Shown here piece after piece: positions 8,715-17,330 of a stretch of DNA of 64,000 nt; positions within the stretch are counted from its first letter, which is position 1; every line of letters begins with the position of its first letter. Source of the DNA: CAZWDL01 sp964632995 (GTDB lineage: Bacteria > Bacteroidota > Bacteroidia > Chitinophagales > Saprospiraceae); NCBI GenBank assembly GCA_964632995.1, contig CAZWDL010000012.1, positions 1 through 64,000 on the forward strand. The letters run 5' to 3'. The position numbers and the translations under genes are program-made. A model generated the notes under the pieces. It did not search any database. It was not told where the DNA came from and saw only the letters and a list, made by a program, of their open reading frames with translations.

Positions 8715-8890
8715 TGAGGTTTACCCATAAGTCGGTTTTGGGCTACTTCTGCTGTTCTTCATTCTTCTGCTCGTCTGTTCTACGGTTCTTAAAGTAGTAG
8801 AAGGGAGGGAAAAACAACTTTAAAGATTCAGAACAGTAGAACAGAGGAACCGATGAATCGTAGAACCGCAGAAGTTAAGCCCCAACTAAA
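8715..8890. repeat. Long imperfect inverted repeat, family A, copy 1
   Basis: This is an imperfect palindrome of about 175 bases. The left half (8715-8790) reads CCCATAAGTCGGTTTTGGGC then CTACTTCTGC and TGTTCTACGGTTCTT. The right half (8829-8885) reads CAGAACAGTAGAACAGAGGA, then CGTAGAACCGCAGAAGTTAA and GCCCC. The same words recur in copies at 28144-28381 and 44321-44556. It lies directly past the 3' end of the enolase-superfamily gene. The outermost terminal motif (GTTTACGAAACCT) seen in the other copies is reduced here to AGGTTTAC. Confidence 0.75.
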
Positions 8891-8936
8891 AGATGCTCGG
8901 ATGCTTGTCAGGGGATGTACCCATTTTCACGCACCA

Positions 8937-10268
8937 TCACGGCCGGATAATCGTCCCGTCCCTTTTGCGCAGCTGGGTCCAGTTGTAGTTGTACTCCGGC
9001 AAGGGGTACTTTTTCGCCAGTTCTTCATTCACATCCACGCCCAGGCCGGGGGCTTCATTGACGTGCATGTAGCCGTTGTCCATCGTCGGGGCGCCGGGGA
9101 AGATGTCCTGCAGCAGCGGCGAGAAGTTGACCGCTTCCTGGATGCCGAAGTTCCAGATCGCCAGGTCGATGTGCGCGTTGGCGGCATGACCGACGGGGGA
9201 GACGTCGCCCGGTCCGTGCCAGGCGGTGCGGACATTGAACCACTCGCCCAGCCGGGCTACCTTCATAGCGGGCGAGATGCCGCCGATCTGGGAGATATGG
9301 ATGCGGATGAAGTCGAAGAGGCGCTCCGCCATCGGCTCGAGCCACTCATTGGGGTTGTTGAACAACTCGCCCATGGAGATAGGCACGCTAGTCTGTTGGC
9401 GAAGGAGGCGGAACCACTGCATATTCTCCGGTGAAAAGGGATCTTCAATGAAGAAAGGCCGGTACTCTTCCAGCTGTTTGATCAGGTTGATGGCATCCAT
9501 CGGTTGCAGGCGCTCGTGGATATCGTGCAGCAGTTCTACCTCATCGCCCACTTCGGCGCGCACCTTGTCGAACATGGCGACGACGCCCTTCATGTATTTG
9601 ACGGGGTCCATGACATTATCGTCGGGCATGCCGAAGCCGGCCGCTTTGAAGTCAGCTGCTTCCGTCAGGTGGGTGGCGCCGTAACCGCCGAGCTGTATGC
9701 GGATATGACGGAAGCCTTTTTCTTTCAGCGCCAGCAGGCTGTCGAGGGCTTCTTCGGGGGTGGGACCGCCGGCGTGCGCGTAGGTGTCGACGGCGAAGCG
9801 GCATTTTCCACCGAGCAGCTGGTAGACCGGCATGCCGGCGAGCTTGCCTTTGATATCCCACAGCGCCTGGTCGAGGCCGCTGAGGGCGTTGTTGAGGACG
9901 GGGCCGTTGCGCCAGTAGGAGCTGACATAGGCGGCCTGCCACATATCTTCGATATTGTGCACGCTGCGGCCGCGGCAGAAGTCATCGAGGTACTCGTCGA
10001 CGGCGGCGACCACGGCGTGCGCCCGCTGCCGGAAAGTGGCGCAGCCGACGCCGTACAGGCCGGGCCGGTCGGTTTCGACCTTGACGACGATGAGTTCGAT
10101 ACCGTCCGGACAGGTGGCGATGGCTTTGACTTTGGTGATCTTAACGGGGTCGAGATCGGGCTGGTCGGGTTTGTTTTCTTTTCGCGGAGCGGCTTGCAGG
10201 GTTCCGGTTAAAAAGGGAGCGCTGAGCAGGCCGAGGCCCAGGCGGCGGAGGGTGGTGCGGCGGTTCAT
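8937..10268 (-). CDS. Enolase-superfamily dehydratase (RspA/mannonate dehydratase-like), Tat-exported
   Basis: A 443-residue protein starting MNRRTTLRRLGLGLLSAPFL, a twin-arginine-type signal followed by a hydrophobic stretch. The capping domain (about 40-155) and the barrel match the mandelate racemase/muconate lactonising group. Likely metal ligands are the acids in LLHDIHERL, FIEDPF and SMGELF, and a catalytic His lies in RTAWHGPGDVSPVG, an order typical of the RspA/ManD subgroup that dehydrates sugar acids such as D-mannonate. Exact substrates differ widely in this subgroup and cannot be read from sequence. The ATG at 10268 gives the whole Tat signal. It faces away from the SIR2-like gene across a 132-base AT-rich gap. 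Confidence 0.87.
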   Translation of the reverse strand: MNRRTTLRRLGLGLLSAPFLTGTLQAAPRKENKPDQPDLDPVKITKVKAIATCPDGIELIVVKVETDRPGLYGVGCATFRQRAHAVVAAVDEYLDDFCRGRSVHNIEDMWQAAYVSSYWRNGPVLNNALSGLDQALWDIKGKLAGMPVYQLLGGKCRFAVDTYAHAGGPTPEEALDSLLALKEKGFRHIRIQLGGYGATHLTEAADFKAAGFGMPDDNVMDPVKYMKGVVAMFDKVRAEVGDEVELLHDIHERLQPMDAINLIKQLEEYRPFFIEDPFSPENMQWFRLLRQQTSVPISMGELFNNPNEWLEPMAERLFDFIRIHISQIGGISPAMKVARLGEWFNVRTAWHGPGDVSPVGHAANAHIDLAIWNFGIQEAVNFSPLLQDIFPGAPTMDNGYMHVNEAPGLGVDVNEELAKKYPLPEYNYNWTQLRKRDGTIIRP

Positions 10269-10346
10269 GATTAGGTGTTTTTTGATTAGAAAAATTCGTT
10301 GTGCTATTCAAGTTGAAATTTATATGATCTTTCTTTTCTTATATTC

Positions 10347-10354
10347 TATTTTTG
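10347..10354 (+). promoter_or_regulatory. Possible Bacteroidota -7 promoter element
   Basis: TATTTTTG fits the Bacteroidota sigma-A -7 consensus TAnnTTTG and lies 47 bases before the ATG of the SIR2-like gene, in an AT-rich gap between divergent genes. I do not see a TTG at the usual spacing upstream, so the call is weak. Confidence 0.3.
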
Positions 10355-10400
10355 GTTAACTTTAAAAATATACTGATATTAATAACAGGATGAAAACCCC

Positions 10401-11507
10401 ATGGAGCCTGCTTACCCAAAAGATGTCGACTGGGACATCATCGTGCAGACCATCAAGGAAGAAAAGTGCATTCTTTGCTTGGGCCCGGAAATCTTCACCG
10501 AATCGGAGAACCGGAAACTGGAAGACCTGCTGAATGACTCCTTGATCGAAAGCAACCCCGATATCCGGAATTATTATCCCGGAGACGGCTTATTCCTCTT
10601 TAATTCGGAAGAAGGGAAAACGCGTTTTTACTACAAGCTCAAACGCTTCTACGATCAGTCTTTTCCCGCTACGGAGGAATTGTTGGCCAAGCTCGCCCGC
10701 ATTCCATTTCACCTCATCATTACGGTTACGCCCGACGAGCTGCTGAACCGGGCATTTTCCAATCAGGATTTGCCCTATAAGAATGATTTTTACTGGAAAA
10801 ACCGGACCCCTTCTACGAGCACCAAGCTTCCCAATCAACAGCTGCCTTTAATTTATAATATTTTCGGCAGCGTTACGGAGCGCGATTCTTTAGTGCTGAC
10901 CTACCAGGACCTGTTCGATTACTTCGACTCTATATTCGGGGCCCGAAGCATGCCGACGGAACTGAAAAAGATCATCAGCGAAACCGATAATTTTCTCTTT
11001 CTCGGCATCCAGTTTGAAAAATGGTACATGCAACTGCTGCTTCGAATTCTGGCGCGATACAATACGAAGGACAGTTTCCTGCGCTACGCCGCCAGTCTTA
11101 ATGTCGAGGACCAGGTGGTGACTTTTTGCCGGGAGCAGTTTCGCATCACTTTCGTCCGGGAAAAAATACCGGCATTTGTCGAAAAATTACTCGGAGAATG
11201 CCGGAAGGAGGGGCTGGTACGGGAGCCTCGCGATAAACAGCCGTCGGTTATCGCCGGCATCCGGAAACAGATTGAAAAAGCTGATCTGGAAAGTGCTTTG
11301 GTCCGGCTTCGCTCCTTTCTCGATAGTTACGGGGAAGCTGCCGAAAACTTATGTGACGAAGTCATTCTGCTGACCGAACGCAACAACCGGCTGTCCCGGC
11401 GTCTGCGCAACGGCACGATTGATGAACGGGACGCTGACCTGAAACGAAACCAGATTACCGAGACCTTGCTGGGGATTATCCGTCAGGCGGAACCACTAGA
11501 ATCGTAA
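10401..11507 (+). CDS. SIR2-like domain protein with C-terminal effector-associated domain
   Basis: A 368-residue cytosolic protein. Residues 12-260 show a SIR2_2-type Rossmann fold: VQTIKEEKCILCLGPEIF, the strand IPFHLIITVTPDELLNRAF, LIYNIFGSV with LVLTYQDLFDYF, and FLFLGIQFEKWYMQLLLRIL. This class includes NAD-depleting effectors of anti-phage systems, but the catalytic Asn-His pair is not obvious, so it may instead bind NAD or ADP-ribose products. Residues about 285-365 (VIAGIRKQIEKADLESALVR, LLTERNNRLSRRLRNGTIDE) resemble an effector-associated domain of the EAD11 type, a small helical adaptor that recruits effectors to NTPases. The stop lies four bases before the next gene, an nSTAND1 NTPase, so both are surely co-expressed. 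Confidence 0.78.
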   Translation: MEPAYPKDVDWDIIVQTIKEEKCILCLGPEIFTESENRKLEDLLNDSLIESNPDIRNYYPGDGLFLFNSEEGKTRFYYKLKRFYDQSFPATEELLAKLARIPFHLIITVTPDELLNRAFSNQDLPYKNDFYWKNRTPSTSTKLPNQQLPLIYNIFGSVTERDSLVLTYQDLFDYFDSIFGARSMPTELKKIISETDNFLFLGIQFEKWYMQLLLRILARYNTKDSFLRYAASLNVEDQVVTFCREQFRITFVREKIPAFVEKLLGECRKEGLVREPRDKQPSVIAGIRKQIEKADLESALVRLRSFLDSYGEAAENLCDEVILLTERNNRLSRRLRNGTIDERDADLKRNQITETLLGIIRQAEPLES

Positions 11508-11511
11508 GGCC

Positions 11512-13143
11512 ATGGCCAAGCAATATCGATATCCGGGCGCGCAACCCTTTCGGACCGAACAGCAACCTATCTTTTTCGGGCGGGAGCGGGATACCGGGCA
11601 GTTTTATCAGTTTATGCAACTGGAAAAAGCGGTGATCCTCTATTCCCGTTCCGGTTTGGGAAAAAGCTCTCTGCTTAATGCCGGCGTCATTCCTAAAATC
11701 CGGAAGACCGGAAACCTCACTCCGCTGGTCGTACGCTTCGGCGCTTATTCTGACGCTAAAGAAGAAGGGCCGGTGGAAGAAACGCTCGACAGCATCAATC
11801 CCTCCCGCCGGCGGGAATCCTTTCTGGCCCGGTTGCTGCCTGATGACGTTTCGGTTTGGTCTCAGCTTAAGGAACGGTATTTGCAGGACGCTGAAAAACG
11901 AGGTTTTGTCCTCATCTTCGACCAGTTTGAGGAATTGTTTACCTATCCTGCTGAGGACATTGATGCATTCAAAAAGGAATTGGCTGAGGTCCTATATACT
12001 ACTATTCCCCAACGGTTTCTCGATCAGGTAAAAACGCAACTGGAGGGCGGGGACGCCATCCTGACGTCAGAGGAGATGGAAGCCTTACACCAGGGTTTCC
12101 CGGTGAAAGTGGTTGTCGCGATACGCTCCGACCGGATGCACCGGCTCAACGATCTTTCGGATTACCTGCCCGGTCTGCTCAAGCACTGGTATGAGCTCGG
12201 CCCGTTGAATCGCGAAGAGGCCGAGGATGCGATTATCAATCCTGCTTATAAAAAAGAAGAAATCTTCCGGTCTCCACCGTTTGATTATACCGACGAAGCG
12301 ATAGAAAAGATCCTGTATTATCTGACAAAGGACAATACTCAAAACATTGAATCTTTTCAGCTTCAGTTGCTCTGTCAATCGCTGGAACAGAAGGTCATTT
12401 ACGAAGGTGTCCGGGTGATTCATGAATCCGATATCATTGATCTGGAGGACCTCTATGAAAACTACTACGAAAATCAGATAAGTCTTCTGGATACGCCCGC
12501 CGAGAGACTGGCCGCCCGCCGGCTCATTGAGGAAGGGTTGATTTTTGAAGAAGAAGAGCGGCGGCTGATTCTGTACGAAGGACAAATCAATAAGGAATTC
12601 GACGTATCGAGGGACTTGCTTGCGAAGCTGGTGAACAGCCACCTCGTCCGGGCCGAGCCTAGCCTGCGGGGCGGATACGTCTATGAGCTAAGCCATGATA
12701 CATTGGTAGCGCCGGTCCTGGCCGCGAAGGCTAAGCGCCTTGAAGCCGAGCAGCGACAGGCTGAGGAAGTCGCCCGCCTCGAACGGGAGCGGGAATTGCA
12801 GCGGGAACGCGCGCGTCGTCGGCGCGCTACAATACTGGCGGTCATCGGCTTCGTCCTGGCCGGGATTGCCCTGATCGCCTCTCTGATGGCCGTCCGTCAG
12901 ACCCGGATTGCCCGGGCCGCAGAGCAGCAGGCGGAGCAGGCTCTTTACCGCTTCCAGCAGGAAAGGGCGGCCAAAGAACAACTCCGGATAGAGGAATTCC
13001 TCCGGAATGCGGAAACTTACGCCAATGCCGATGAGTTGGAACTGGCTATTCAAACGCTTCGGGAGGCGCTGACTATTGATTCGACCAATCAAAAAATCAA
13101 AGTAAACCTGCAGAGATATGAGAACGAGTTACGGCAAGAGTAG
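11512..13143 (+). CDS. nSTAND1 NTPase with C-terminal membrane anchor and coiled coil
   Basis: A 543-residue protein. The start (YRYPGAQPFRTEQQPIFFGR) is the typical entry to novel-STAND 1 NTPases. The P-loop is SRSGLGKSS (45-53), with Ser where the first Gly is expected; Walker B is FVLIFDQFEELF with Asp137; VVVAIRSD is a sensor strand. A winged-helix region ends in ELSHDTLVAPVLAAK. A charged coiled coil (about 405-437), one membrane helix (about 438-460) and a second helical part with a TPR-like unit (ELELAIQTLREALTIDSTNQ) follow. STAND NTPases are signal-integrating switches in conflict systems. It lies between the SIR2-like gene (4-base gap) and the WD40-ankyrin gene (7-base gap). Confidence 0.88.
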   Translation: MAKQYRYPGAQPFRTEQQPIFFGRERDTGQFYQFMQLEKAVILYSRSGLGKSSLLNAGVIPKIRKTGNLTPLVVRFGAYSDAKEEGPVEETLDSINPSRRRESFLARLLPDDVSVWSQLKERYLQDAEKRGFVLIFDQFEELFTYPAEDIDAFKKELAEVLYTTIPQRFLDQVKTQLEGGDAILTSEEMEALHQGFPVKVVVAIRSDRMHRLNDLSDYLPGLLKHWYELGPLNREEAEDAIINPAYKKEEIFRSPPFDYTDEAIEKILYYLTKDNTQNIESFQLQLLCQSLEQKVIYEGVRVIHESDIIDLEDLYENYYENQISLLDTPAERLAARRLIEEGLIFEEEERRLILYEGQINKEFDVSRDLLAKLVNSHLVRAEPSLRGGYVYELSHDTLVAPVLAAKAKRLEAEQRQAEEVARLERERELQRERARRRRATILAVIGFVLAGIALIASLMAVRQTRIARAAEQQAEQALYRFQQERAAKEQLRIEEFLRNAETYANADELELAIQTLREALTIDSTNQKIKVNLQRYENELRQE

Positions 13144-13150
13144 TAATGGT

Positions 13151-16100
13151 ATGCCTCGTTTGGCGCTTCTGCTCGTTTGGGTTTTCTTTCAAGCCGGGCT
13201 GAGCGCTCAAAATATCTCCCAAACGGGGGAAGCCCCCTGTTCGGAATACAATCGGCTGATAAGTGAGGCTGAAGAGGCTGTGGAAAAAAGAGAATATGGT
13301 CTGGCCATCAGAAAATATAATGCCGCCAAAGTTTGTAATCCGGGGGAGGGTTTAATGATCACGGAGGAGATCCTTAACGTCTTCGACAGCATCGACAACC
13401 AACGGCTTGTAGCCCTGCGGAACGCTCGCCGGGCCCAGGAAGCTGAACGGGAAGCCCGGCAGCAGGCCAGTATCGCCCGGCAACAGGAGCGAATTGCCAG
13501 GGAAGCCCAGGAACTTGCCGAAGCCAGCGCAGATACAGCCCGGGCCCAGGAAGCCCGCGCCCGCCGCTTCTTGTCCGAGATCTACGTCCATGAAGCCGAA
13601 CGCGCCGCCGCCGACAAGGCCTGGGACAAAGCCCTGCTCAACTATCACTACGCCTATCAGGTCGACTCCACCCGGGAAGATGCCCTCAACCTCAGCTTCG
13701 AAACTACTGACTCCGTCTTACCTGAATTACTCACCATCCATCGCTTGAAACGGATATGGGATGTACGCTTCAGTCCCGACGGCCGTTACCTGGTTTCGAT
13801 AACTGGTGACAACATTCAGTTTTTCGGCCTGAATAATTTCAAAGACGCTTTTACGATTCGATCCATTTGGCCCGTCGACCGGCTTATTTTTTCTCCCGGG
13901 CAGGATTCTCTCGTGGCCGCACTGTCTCTATATTATGGAAGGGTTGTTTTCTGGACTATAAACGAACAGACGGAGCTTCCGCAATTGCGCCGAAACCTGG
14001 GCTGGAATCAGGTCGGCAACATACGCTTCGATCCCGGCGCCAATCTGTTCATGTATTCTTTTCGTGGTAACCTCGTTTTTGGAAATTTCGATAACAGTGA
14101 GGTGCTCTCCTGGATCAACCCGGAAAAGGATACCCTGGGTATCCAATTTGATTACTTCCCGGAAAAACAGTTGGTAGCGGCGGCCTATCCGGAAAATAAA
14201 ACCAATAGCATTAAGATTATTGATATATCGGAAATTCACGACAAGAAGGTGAAATTTGTAAGTGGTTTTGGTTCCGAAGTCGAGGAAGTACATTTTAGCC
14301 CCGACGGCGAACAAATCGGAGCCATTCTCCGGGATAATACCGTTCGCATTTTCAACCTGGCCGCTGAACAGGAAACGGAGGTTATCCGTGAAACAGAGGG
14401 CGAAGTGCGCTTTTTTACCTTCTTTAACGAGGGAAACAATTTTGTGTACGCTGTGAACAATTACCGGGATTCGGCGAATATCGAAAGCCGTATGGTCATC
14501 TACCGCCGGAACGGAGATCGCTTTGAGAAACAATCAGAAAACTGGATCGGTAATAATCTGGTTCGGGCCTTGAGCGTTCATCCCGACGGAACGTTTATCG
14601 CAGCCGCGCTTTCAAATGCAACCATTAAATTGTGGCCGCTATCCTTTAAACCTTCTCTTCCCGACCGGGAAAGCCTCGATGCGTTTATCCGTTACGGTCT
14701 TTCCTTTTCGATCGACTCAAGCGGCGGTTATCTCATGCGCGAGGATTCGCTGCGGGCCTGGGACCTGGGCCACGCCGCCAACGAGCAACGGATCAGCTGG
14801 TTGCCGGAAGGGGGGAAGTTTTTGTTGCCCCTCTATTACGAAAACCTGGAGCGGGTCGTTGACAAAAGAGATTTGAACGACCTTGCCATTGCTACCGTTG
14901 CCCAGAATAAGGCAAGAATAGACAGTCTCTTGTCTCTGGGCGTCAGTGCCCTCGCCGTAAACGAATTAGGCGCCAATGCCTTGTCTTACGCGGCTTTCTA
15001 TGGTTTTGAGGAAGAATTCAACTTGCTAGCTAAAGAGCTGACTAAGCCGGAAATGGAAAAAGAATTCTTATATGCCACAATCGACCGTTACCACCAGATT
15101 GTCCGCTATTACCTGCAACATCAGGTAGTCGATGTCAACTGCCGGCAAGCCAATCAGGAAACAGCGCTCTTTCTGGCCGCGCAGTTCAATGATACACTGA
15201 CGATGCAGGTGCTGCTGGAATACGGCGCCGATCCGCACCTGAAAAATAGCCAGGGATACTCTCCCCTGTTGGTAGCCCTTTTGGGAAATAATCGCGCCGC
15301 CGCCCGCTTGTTGCTTCCCTATGTAGATAAAATTGACTTGGTGGATTCCCTGGGCGGTTATACCGAACTGATGATTGCCATCCGCAATGACTATGAAAAG
15401 ATAGCCCAGACGCTTATTCAAAAAGGCGCGGATGTAAATGCCCGCAACAAGGAACAGTGGACTCCAATACATCTGGCGGCATATAACGGCAATGCCGAGA
15501 TGATGGATTTGCTTTTGGCCAACGGAGCGAAACTGGACCTCGTAAATGACATTCAGCAGTCTCCTTTGCATCTGGCCATACAGAACGGGAATATGAAAAC
15601 GGTGGAAAAACTGCTGGACCTGGGAGTCGCCATCGACCGGCCGGATAAAAACGGCTACACACCTTTGATGTACGCCGCCGCTCAGGGGAAGATTAAACTA
15701 GTAAAGCTCCTGCTGGACCGGGGCAGCGATCCGAAGGCTGAGGATAAACACGGTAATACGGTTGTTTTGCAGGCAAAAGCAAATGATTATCCGGAAATCT
15801 ATGACCTGCTCATCGAATACGGCGGGGTTGACCGAAAACTCTTCATTCGCGATTCCCTGGAATTGACCGGACATGGTAATAATATAACGGCGAATAAGAC
15901 GGCGGATGTAAGCCTTGTAATTTTCCGGCAGGATACCGTATACCGGGCGGTCGGTCAGTTCGATGATGTCAATCTGTTTGGTAAATTCGACATCGAAGGC
16001 CTGGAGATCCACTGTACCGGAGATGAGCTGTGTTTGCAATTTACGGGTTGGATACTGAACGGCTACGGAGCTGATAACTTCCCCAAAGGGACCAGCACCC

Positions 16101-16249
16101 GTTTTGTGATAAGCCTCTATATTTCCGAAAAGGAGGCCACCGGCACCTATCATATCGGGGAGATTCTCAATAGCCCCATGCAATATGAACAATACGGTAT
16201 TCTCGAGCTGGAAGTAGTAAATGGAAGGAAGGCTTTTACCAAAAGGTAG
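13151..16249 (+). CDS. Exported WD40-like propeller and ankyrin-repeat protein
   Basis: About 1032 residues from the ATG at 13151, which starts a signal peptide (MPRLALLLVWVFFQAGLSAQ); an ATG at 13118 overlapping the previous gene would precede it with 11 polar residues. Domains in order: a TPR-like unit (REYGLAIRKYNAAKV), a long coiled coil rich in Ala, Glu and Arg (about 85-150), a second TPR-like unit, a WD40-like propeller (about 195-530; WDVRFSPDGRYLVS, EVHFSPDGEQIGAILRDNTV), then six or more ankyrin repeats (about 640-900; TPIHLAAYNGNAEMMDLLLA, TPLMYAAAQGKIKLVKLLLD) and a C-terminal beta domain. All these are protein-binding modules and no enzyme site is seen. It probably serves as sensor or scaffold of the SIR2-nSTAND1 unit. 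The signal peptide places it outside the cytoplasm, across the membrane from the NTPase. Confidence 0.82.
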   Translation: MPRLALLLVWVFFQAGLSAQNISQTGEAPCSEYNRLISEAEEAVEKREYGLAIRKYNAAKVCNPGEGLMITEEILNVFDSIDNQRLVALRNARRAQEAEREARQQASIARQQERIAREAQELAEASADTARAQEARARRFLSEIYVHEAERAAADKAWDKALLNYHYAYQVDSTREDALNLSFETTDSVLPELLTIHRLKRIWDVRFSPDGRYLVSITGDNIQFFGLNNFKDAFTIRSIWPVDRLIFSPGQDSLVAALSLYYGRVVFWTINEQTELPQLRRNLGWNQVGNIRFDPGANLFMYSFRGNLVFGNFDNSEVLSWINPEKDTLGIQFDYFPEKQLVAAAYPENKTNSIKIIDISEIHDKKVKFVSGFGSEVEEVHFSPDGEQIGAILRDNTVRIFNLAAEQETEVIRETEGEVRFFTFFNEGNNFVYAVNNYRDSANIESRMVIYRRNGDRFEKQSENWIGNNLVRALSVHPDGTFIAAALSNATIKLWPLSFKPSLPDRESLDAFIRYGLSFSIDSSGGYLMREDSLRAWDLGHAANEQRISWLPEGGKFLLPLYYENLERVVDKRDLNDLAIATVAQNKARIDSLLSLGVSALAVNELGANALSYAAFYGFEEEFNLLAKELTKPEMEKEFLYATIDRYHQIVRYYLQHQVVDVNCRQANQETALFLAAQFNDTLTMQVLLEYGADPHLKNSQGYSPLLVALLGNNRAAARLLLPYVDKIDLVDSLGGYTELMIAIRNDYEKIAQTLIQKGADVNARNKEQWTPIHLAAYNGNAEMMDLLLANGAKLDLVNDIQQSPLHLAIQNGNMKTVEKLLDLGVAIDRPDKNGYTPLMYAAAQGKIKLVKLLLDRGSDPKAEDKHGNTVVLQAKANDYPEIYDLLIEYGGVDRKLFIRDSLELTGHGNNITANKTADVSLVIFRQDTVYRAVGQFDDVNLFGKFDIEGLEIHCTGDELCLQFTGWILNGYGADNFPKGTSTRFVISLYISEKEATGTYHIGEILNSPMQYEQYGILELEVVNGRKAFTKR

Positions 16250-16515
16250 ATATTAGAGACTTTCCGGTTTCACTTCTACTCATTTTTCCGGACCTTTAGC
16301 ACATTCAATAAACGGACAGATTTTTTTGTTTAAAACGGGATCTGTCATTCAAATACGAGCTGATCCGAAAACGGGTAGGGAGGCTGGAGACAGGGTGACC
16401 GTGAGAACGATGTAAATGTCAGGTGTTTCCCCTCTACCAAGTCCCTATGTCTTCCTTTCATATTCGGGTTTTTACAAAATAATTCTGCTCAGGTATTCAT
16501 CTTTACTCCGAATCC

Positions 16516-17112
16516 ATGACCCTCACCGACCACGAACTATCCATCCTCCAGGACACTGACTTCCTGCTGACCAAAACCCGGGCGTTGAATAAAGTGGAAG
16601 AATTATTGCTGGACACACGATCCGCGCTGGAGGCAGTGGTGAGTGAATCCGGTTTTGCCTTTCCGCCCGGCGCCGTGCTGGCCGGCGGCAAGATCTCGCG
16701 CGGCGACAACTACCGCGGCCTGCCTTACCGGGTGCTCGACCAGCCGGCATTGCTGGCTAACGATGACATCTTCGCCTTCCGGACCATGTTCTGGTGGGGG
16801 CATTTTTTCAGCATTACGCTACACCTGGAGGGGGATTCGCTGGAGCGCTTTCGGGAGGGGCTGGCCGAGCGTATTGAGCGGTTGGCCGGTATGAATCTTT
16901 ACATCGGCGTCGGCAATACGCCCTGGGAGTACCACTACGGAAGAGACAATTTCGTGCCGCTTGAACCGGTTCAGCGCATGCATCTGGAAAAATGCAGTTT
17001 CCTGAAACTGAGCCGGAAGATAGAACTGGTGGAGTGGGAGCGGCTGCCGGCTTTTACCGCCGGATTTTTGGAGAAGCTATTGCCGGTGCTGGCGGAGGCG
17101 GACAGCTTGTAA
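16516..17112 (+). CDS. Conserved protein of unknown function (198 aa)
   Basis: A soluble 198-residue protein that I recognise only as a type of hypothetical protein common in Bacteroidota. Notable are GGKISRGDNYRGLPYRVLDQ (about 56-75), FRTMFWWGHFFSITLHL (about 87-103) and the YHYGRDNFVPL stretch, the kind of conservation expected around a ligand pocket. There is no signal peptide or membrane helix. The ATG follows 266 bases of non-coding DNA after the ankyrin gene, so it is probably a separate transcript. A hairpin begins immediately after the stop codon. No function can be assigned. Confidence 0.75.
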   Translation: MTLTDHELSILQDTDFLLTKTRALNKVEELLLDTRSALEAVVSESGFAFPPGAVLAGGKISRGDNYRGLPYRVLDQPALLANDDIFAFRTMFWWGHFFSITLHLEGDSLERFREGLAERIERLAGMNLYIGVGNTPWEYHYGRDNFVPLEPVQRMHLEKCSFLKLSRKIELVEWERLPAFTAGFLEKLLPVLAEADSL

Positions 17113-17130
17113 CACAGCCTTCAGGCTGTT
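17113..17130 (+). terminator. Hairpin immediately after stop codon
   Basis: ACAGCCT (17114-17120) pairs with AGGCTGT (17123-17129) around a 2-base loop, starting right after the TAA of the 198-residue gene. It matches a hairpin after the convergent gene at 17311-17326, giving a shared form TAACACAG-CT..AG-CTGT. There is no long T-tract, so stem-only termination or mRNA end protection is likely. Confidence 0.5.
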
Positions 17131-17310
17131 ACCCTTCAAGTTTGATCAATTTACTATTGGCGAAAAAATAATTCGTGGTTTTCAGTTTTGTGCTGACTCA
17201 CCAGGAAGCCCTTTCCCAGGGCCTCCTGGTATTGATTTGGTATTTTGTGCCTTTGACCGGGCGTTGCTCTCCCTTTTCCTCGGCCTAAAGGCCGTTAAAC
17301 TTCACAGAGG

Positions 17311-17326
17311 ACAGGCTAAAGCCTGT
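17311..17326 (-). terminator. Hairpin immediately after stop codon of the propeller-hydratase gene
   Basis: ACAGGCT and AGCCTGT pair around a 2-base loop, four bases past the TAG of the convergent minus-strand gene. A second short palindrome (GGCCTaaAGGCC, near 17283) follows. It mirrors the hairpin at 17113-17130 on the opposite gene. Confidence 0.5.
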
Positions 17327-17330
17327 GTTA

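Noticed and set aside
10401..16249. Prophage or integrative element carrying the SIR2-nSTAND1 unit
   Set aside because: No integrase, att-like direct repeats, tRNA or phage genes flank it; ordinary metabolic genes lie on both sides.
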